Below are positions 3,088 through 5,930 of a stretch of DNA of 5,930 bases, piece by piece. Position 1 is the stretch's first letter. Each line of letters opens with the position of its first letter. The position numbers were made by a program, and so were the translations under genes. The stretch comes from an uncultured Anaerolineaceae bacterium (GTDB lineage Bacteria > Chloroflexota > Anaerolineae > Promineifilales > Promineifilaceae). Below the pieces are notes generated by a model. The model had not been told where the DNA came from and searched no databases. It saw only the letters and a program-made list of their open reading frames with translations. The DNA is taken from assembly GCA_937967805.1 (NCBI GenBank), contig CALBTC010000431.1, positions 1 through 5,930 of the forward strand. Direction: 5' to 3'.

Positions 3088-5442
3088 CTACCCAAACGCC
3101 TCATGATAACAGCTGCCGGCGATCTTGTTCGGCTGCTGGTCGGTGTAAGGGATCAGCTCTTTGATCCAGCTCTCACGGCCGTGTCGGTTTTTCCAGCCGG
3201 CATACCCCAGCCCCGGCGCGAGATAGTAATCTTCTTCGACCGCACCGTTAACCAGCCATTGCAAATGCGCCACGTTGGCCAGCTTGATCCCGTGTGGGCT
3301 GGTCCATTCAGGGAAAAACGCCTTGAACAGCATGGCGTTGCTCCAGTTGCTCACCTCGCCCGTCGGCTGGCAGTTGGTCTTAAAATAGAACGTCGTCGTT
3401 TCCTGCCGGGTGAACGTCTGCCCCACGGCCCTCTGGGTCGGAATCCAGCCGGTGGGCGAGTTGACTTTGTAATACTTGCCGTTGCCGGGCGAATCGTCCA
3501 TGAGGAAGTAGATACGGCCGTCTAAAATCATCCGCTTCTCAAACTCACCCCCCTTCGTCACGAACAAATAGCCGCCATGCAGCTGAAGCTGCTGCCGCAC
3601 GTCGCCCTGGCCCCAATTGGTGGGCTTGATGCTGATGTCGCCGTAGGTACGGCCGTTTGGCGGCAGGTAATATTGGGTCATGTCCACCAGCTGGACCGGC
3701 GGTGGGGGAGGAGGCGGGGCAGGTTGGGCCACGCCACCGGCCACATACGGCAGCCACTGGGCCGAGGTATTGCCCGGGCACTGCGTCTGCGCCCCCGGCA
3801 TCGCCTTGTGGCCTAAAACGGCCGTTGCGTTGGGCAACGTATCCAGTAAATGCGCTACCAGCGCCCTGGCGGCATCCTGCTGCGCCTGCGGTGGTGGCGA
3901 GCTGGTGAAGTCACCCTGAAGCGCAATGCCCACGCTGATCAAATTCTCGTCACCCGGCGCGTCGCTGCCGGCGTGATAGCTTTTTGTTTCCAGGTGGTTG
4001 GTCTGGAAGATACGGCCGTCGTCCTTCAGGACAACATGGTAAGCGATGCCCGGCCAGCCGCGCTCATTCACGTGACACGCGGCAATGGATTCAATACTGC
4101 GATCTGGCGGGCTGACGGTGTGGTGAATGGTCAGGGTGGTGACGGCCGTCAGCGGCCGTGTGGCGTATTTCAGCGTGGCGTGCTTGGGCAGCTGATCCAC
4201 AATATCAAAAATCTCCAGCTCAGGATCGGGCGCGCCGGCAAAATAATCAACGCTGTATTTGTAGCCCCGGCTGGCGAAGTAATCCACCACGTCATCAGCG
4301 AATCGTTCCGGGTTCCAGATACGCACCTCAGACACCTTTTTGCCCTCTGTGTTTTCACCACGGCCGTGGGCCACAATCAGCTCAGCGTCGTCATGCGAGT
4401 ATACAAAGGAGTTTTTGGCGGCGTTAAACTGCCGGGCCACGGCCGCTATTTCTTCGTCTGTCGTGTCCTGTGGTAGCAGGTGAACGAAGCGGCCCAGGTC
4501 CAGGTACAAATCACATTCTTTTGGTTCCATTGGCTCTTCCACCTCCGGGGGTGTCCATTTGGGCAACCCCTTGTATAGTTTTGGCTCAATTTGCTTCAAA
4601 TGTGCCGTGTAATCGGCATTAAACTCGCTGCCCCCCGTTTCCCACCAGCACAGGCCAATCAACAGCCCACTCTCAGCATACGGCCGCAGCGCCGCCTCCC
4701 AGCCCAAAACCTGCTGTTCAAAACGGCCGTAATCCACCACGCCGTAGCCTTCTTCTAACCCGCATTCGGTGAGGATGACACCCCCACCGTAACCGGCCGC
4801 TTGCAGGTATTCCAACTCCTGAATCACCCGCGCCGGTTGGCCCGGCTTTGGCGTGCCATCCGGCAGGACCAGGTCGCCGGTGCCGGGGATGTCTTTACCG
4901 GCGACGTCCTTGTCGGCCTGACCGTAAACGTGACGGCCGTAAACGTGCCCCCACATTTCCCAGGCCTCGATAATGAATGGCGCAATAATTGATCTCCATA
5001 ACTCAAAATCACCCGGCGTGCCTCCGGCCAGGTTGCCCACACAGCATTTATAGCCGTCGGCACCGGCCGCCCAGCTGATGGCCCGCTCAATATCCACCAT
5101 GCGCTGGATAGCCCACGGGTCATTGCCGCCCTGTTCGTTTTGAATAATTCGGTAATGGGTTGGGTTTTTGTCCCAGGCGGCGCGGAAATTGCCGCCGTTT
5201 TCCGTGCGCTCTTTGAACCAGTAACGGCCGTATTGCTCCCAGGTGACAGCCCCTGGCTGGAAGGTGTGGAAATCAGGCGCGGTTTCGCCATTGGGAAAAA
5301 CGCGCGTGTCGCGCAGCACGGTGATGGTGTCCGGGTGCTGCTCATCACCGCCCAACCCCACGCCGTTCAGCGATACCACGACTCGCGCCGGGTATTGTTT
5401 GATGCCGTTGGAACGCATGTGTAGTCCGGTCGCCGATACCAT
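3088..5442 (-). CDS. Modular lysin: glycosidase-like domain + PGRP/Amidase_2 domain + C-terminal module
   Basis: This 784-residue protein probably degrades peptidoglycan. Residues 1-290 resemble a TIM-barrel glycosidase: VGNLAGG at 135-141, GVILTEC at 221-227 with E226, and GLCWWETGG at 263-271 with E268 as possible catalytic acids. Residues 308-402 form a separate alpha/beta region I cannot name. Residues 424-567 are an N-acetylmuramoyl-L-alanine amidase of the PGRP/Amidase_2 family: IHHT at 439-442, AYH at 467-469, YHAG at 489-492, GHKAMPG at 544-550 and TQCPG at 553-557. Zinc ligands are H440 or H441, H545 and C555; Y468 and T553 are the catalytic positions. A Pro7 hinge (576-582) leads to a C-terminal module (585-784) that may bind the cell wall. 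No signal peptide is evident, so export would need a holin or delivery in a virion. GAGGAG lies 9 bases before the ATG, which follows the previous stop without a gap. Its place after the EAD7 gene suggests a lysis cassette; a tail-associated lysin is the alternative. Confidence 0.9.
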   Translation of the reverse strand: MVSATGLHMRSNGIKQYPARVVVSLNGVGLGGDEQHPDTITVLRDTRVFPNGETAPDFHTFQPGAVTWEQYGRYWFKERTENGGNFRAAWDKNPTHYRIIQNEQGGNDPWAIQRMVDIERAISWAAGADGYKCCVGNLAGGTPGDFELWRSIIAPFIIEAWEMWGHVYGRHVYGQADKDVAGKDIPGTGDLVLPDGTPKPGQPARVIQELEYLQAAGYGGGVILTECGLEEGYGVVDYGRFEQQVLGWEAALRPYAESGLLIGLCWWETGGSEFNADYTAHLKQIEPKLYKGLPKWTPPEVEEPMEPKECDLYLDLGRFVHLLPQDTTDEEIAAVARQFNAAKNSFVYSHDDAELIVAHGRGENTEGKKVSEVRIWNPERFADDVVDYFASRGYKYSVDYFAGAPDPELEIFDIVDQLPKHATLKYATRPLTAVTTLTIHHTVSPPDRSIESIAACHVNERGWPGIAYHVVLKDDGRIFQTNHLETKSYHAGSDAPGDENLISVGIALQGDFTSSPPPQAQQDAARALVAHLLDTLPNATAVLGHKAMPGAQTQCPGNTSAQWLPYVAGGVAQPAPPPPPPPVQLVDMTQYYLPPNGRTYGDISIKPTNWGQGDVRQQLQLHGGYLFVTKGGEFEKRMILDGRIYFLMDDSPGNGKYYKVNSPTGWIPTQRAVGQTFTRQETTTFYFKTNCQPTGEVSNWSNAMLFKAFFPEWTSPHGIKLANVAHLQWLVNGAVEEDYYLAPGLGYAGWKNRHGRESWIKELIPYTDQQPNKIAGSCYHEAFG
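4922..4947. repeat. Short tandem duplication within the lysin gene
   Basis: CCGTAAACGTG occurs at 4922-4932 and again at 4937-4947, with a 15-base period. In the protein this gives the in-frame repeat HVYGR-HVYGQ (residues 166-175 of the lysin) in the glycosidase-like domain. It is most simply a small replication-slippage duplication that kept the frame. Confidence 0.6.
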
Positions 5443-5811
5443 TTACTCTATCTCCTCGACGCTGCCACCGACGCGCCAGCTCTCATTCGGCCGGTCGCCT
5501 TCCAAAAACTCAATAAACGTCTGCATCGTGCGCCGCCGCCAATGGTGCAGCACCAGCGCCCGTATCTTTGCCTGCTTCGTTTCGCCTGGCATCGATTCGT
5601 AATCAATCCCCAGCGCAAAACACAATTCCGCCAGCTCGTCCTCGCTGTATGCCGTGGCCATCATCCGCGCCAGGTGCGCCGCCTGCTCCTTGCGCCGCTG
5701 CTCGCGCAGCTTGCCGGTGTCCGTCGGCCTGCGCGGTACAATCCAGATGCCGCTTTCCGAATCGGAAACAACGGCCGTCACCTCTGTGGCAACCTCCGCC
5801 GCAGCCTCCAA
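5443..5811 (-). CDS. Small protein with effector-associated domain 7 (EAD7)
   Basis: Residues 45-105 (counting from the TTG start at 5811) match the EAD7 pattern: AHLARMMATAYSEDELAELC, then FALGIDYESMPGE, K and a final helix ending FIEFLEGDRP. EAD7 is one of the small all-helical adaptor domains that link sensors to effectors in bacterial conflict and signalling systems by homotypic association. Here it is the whole C-terminal half of a small protein with no effector attached. The region before it is a charged helix with a short WIVPRRP linker. The start is uncertain. TTG at 5811 has AGGAG 12 bases upstream. GTG at 5781 overlaps the stop of the upstream frame as GTGA. The frame also stays open to the window edge and could be reached by -1 slippage at an A9 tract. 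The stop is directly followed by the lysin ATG. Confidence 0.75.
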   Translation of the reverse strand: MEAAAEVATEVTAVVSDSESGIWIVPRRPTDTGKLREQRRKEQAAHLARMMATAYSEDELAELCFALGIDYESMPGETKQAKIRALVLHHWRRRTMQTFIEFLEGDRPNESWRVGGSVEEIE

Positions 5812-5930
5812 TCGTGCAAAACGCTCCTGGTGTAATCGTATTTCGGCGGCGAGTGCGTCACCTTTTTTTTTGTCTCTGCACTTTCCATCCGGTTCTCTTC
5901 GGAGAGCTTCAGCACCACAAGCAGACCGCC
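5778..5930 (-). CDS. 3' end of an unidentified protein (5' truncated by the window)
   Basis: This minus-strand frame is open from the window edge to a TGA at 5778-5780 and encodes 50 residues. It begins GGLLVVLKLSEENRMESAET, which resembles the end of a hydrophobic segment followed by a charged cytoplasmic tail, then passes through the A9 tract (KKK) into a basic end with WRLRRRLPQR. The codon pattern is convincing up to the A9 tract and less so after it, where the neighbouring frame (GDALAAEIRLHQERFARLEA) looks more protein-like. The stop forms GTGA with a GTG in the EAD7 frame. Position before a lysin and the hydrophobic start make a holin or membrane anchor conceivable, but too little is visible to say. 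Confidence 0.5.
   Translation of the reverse strand, partial: GGLLVVLKLSEENRMESAETKKKVTHSPPKYDYTRSVLHDWRLRRRLPQR
5862..5871 (-). other. A9 tract with A AAA AAG slippery heptamer
   Basis: Nine T on the plus strand (5863-5871) read as A9G on the coding strand. In the frame of the truncated upstream protein this is aca aaa aaa aag, which ends in the -1 frameshift heptamer A AAA AAG (5868-5862) known from dnaX. A -1 shift there enters the frame of the EAD7 protein without meeting a stop. Confidence 0.5.

Larger units (their letters stand above)
294..5778. repeat. Dispersed palindrome ACGGCCGT, 18 copies
   Basis: Exact copies start at 294, 695, 768, 1097, 1124, 2006, 2018, 3175, 3514, 3649, 3818, 4012, 4142, 4360, 4723, 4933, 5224 and 5771. 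All 18 fall in coding regions or at gene ends on both transcription directions, 10 of them in the lysin gene. There the octamer is read mostly as xGR (Asn, Asp, His or Tyr first) and in two cases as TAV, so a protein motif does not explain it. The span given covers the first to last copy; the copies are dispersed, and none lies between 2026 and 3174. Confidence 0.9.

Noticed and set aside
3850..4476. 208-residue plus-strand frame opposite the lysin gene
   Set aside because: It lies wholly within the lysin gene, whose reading frame contains complete amidase motifs; no ribosome binding site or protein motif supports it. The same applies to the plus-strand frames at 3085-3525 and 5140-5602.
1..5930. 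CRISPR array, tRNA or rRNA gene
   Set aside because: No regularly spaced direct repeats, cloverleaf-like segment or rRNA-like sequence was seen on either strand; the ACGGCCGT copies are irregularly spaced and not separated by uniform spacers.

Overview
The window looks like accessory phage or prophage DNA from a Chloroflexota (Anaerolineae-like) host. That assignment is an inference from three things: an effector-associated domain 7 (EAD7) protein, a family most abundant in Chloroflexota; phage-type gene content (a stand-alone Pol X nucleotidyltransferase, a conserved phage WPW/AEIxRL protein and a large two-enzyme lysin); and high G+C coding sequence. No integrase, portal, terminase or capsid gene is visible, so prophage status is not proven.

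Left block (1-1431, plus strand): a tightly packed operon fragment. The 3' end of an unknown gene overlaps a 60-residue multi-cysteine zinc-finger protein, which overlaps a 176-residue phage-type protein with two candidate zinc sites, which overlaps a minimal Pol X nucleotidyltransferase. Each junction is a 4-base ATGA overlap, so translation is probably coupled and the genes probably serve one nucleic-acid-related task. A near-consensus promoter inside the 3' end of the Pol X gene then serves a 78-residue hypothetical gene (1471-1707), which ends at a clear intrinsic terminator (1722-1752).

Middle block (about 1625-3086): a minus-strand hypothetical gene (start near 2050) converges on the 78-residue gene and reads through its terminator, suggesting a damaged 3' end. 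Divergent from it, a strong extended -10 promoter flanked by a 9-bp inverted repeat drives a very acidic 177-residue protein and then an 83-residue ribbon-helix-helix-like protein. A possible H-type RNA pseudoknot sits against the ribosome binding site of the second gene. This lower-G+C module lies between two inverted 16-bp identical sequences (2076-2091 and 3029-3044) and contains no exact copy of the octamer described below. A terminator at 3058-3086 closes it.

Right block (3088-5930, minus strand): a lysis-like cassette. Reading leftward it holds the end of an unknown protein, a small EAD7 protein, and a 784-residue lysin with an N-terminal TIM-barrel-like glycosidase region, a PGRP/Amidase_2 domain with intact zinc ligands, a polyproline hinge and a C-terminal module. 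The unknown protein and the EAD7 frame meet at an A9 tract containing the -1 slippery heptamer A AAA AAG.

Across the window the palindrome ACGGCCGT occurs 18 times against roughly 0.15 expected from base composition, a density reminiscent of the cyanobacterial HIP1 palindrome. It is the most striking signal that no gene explains.
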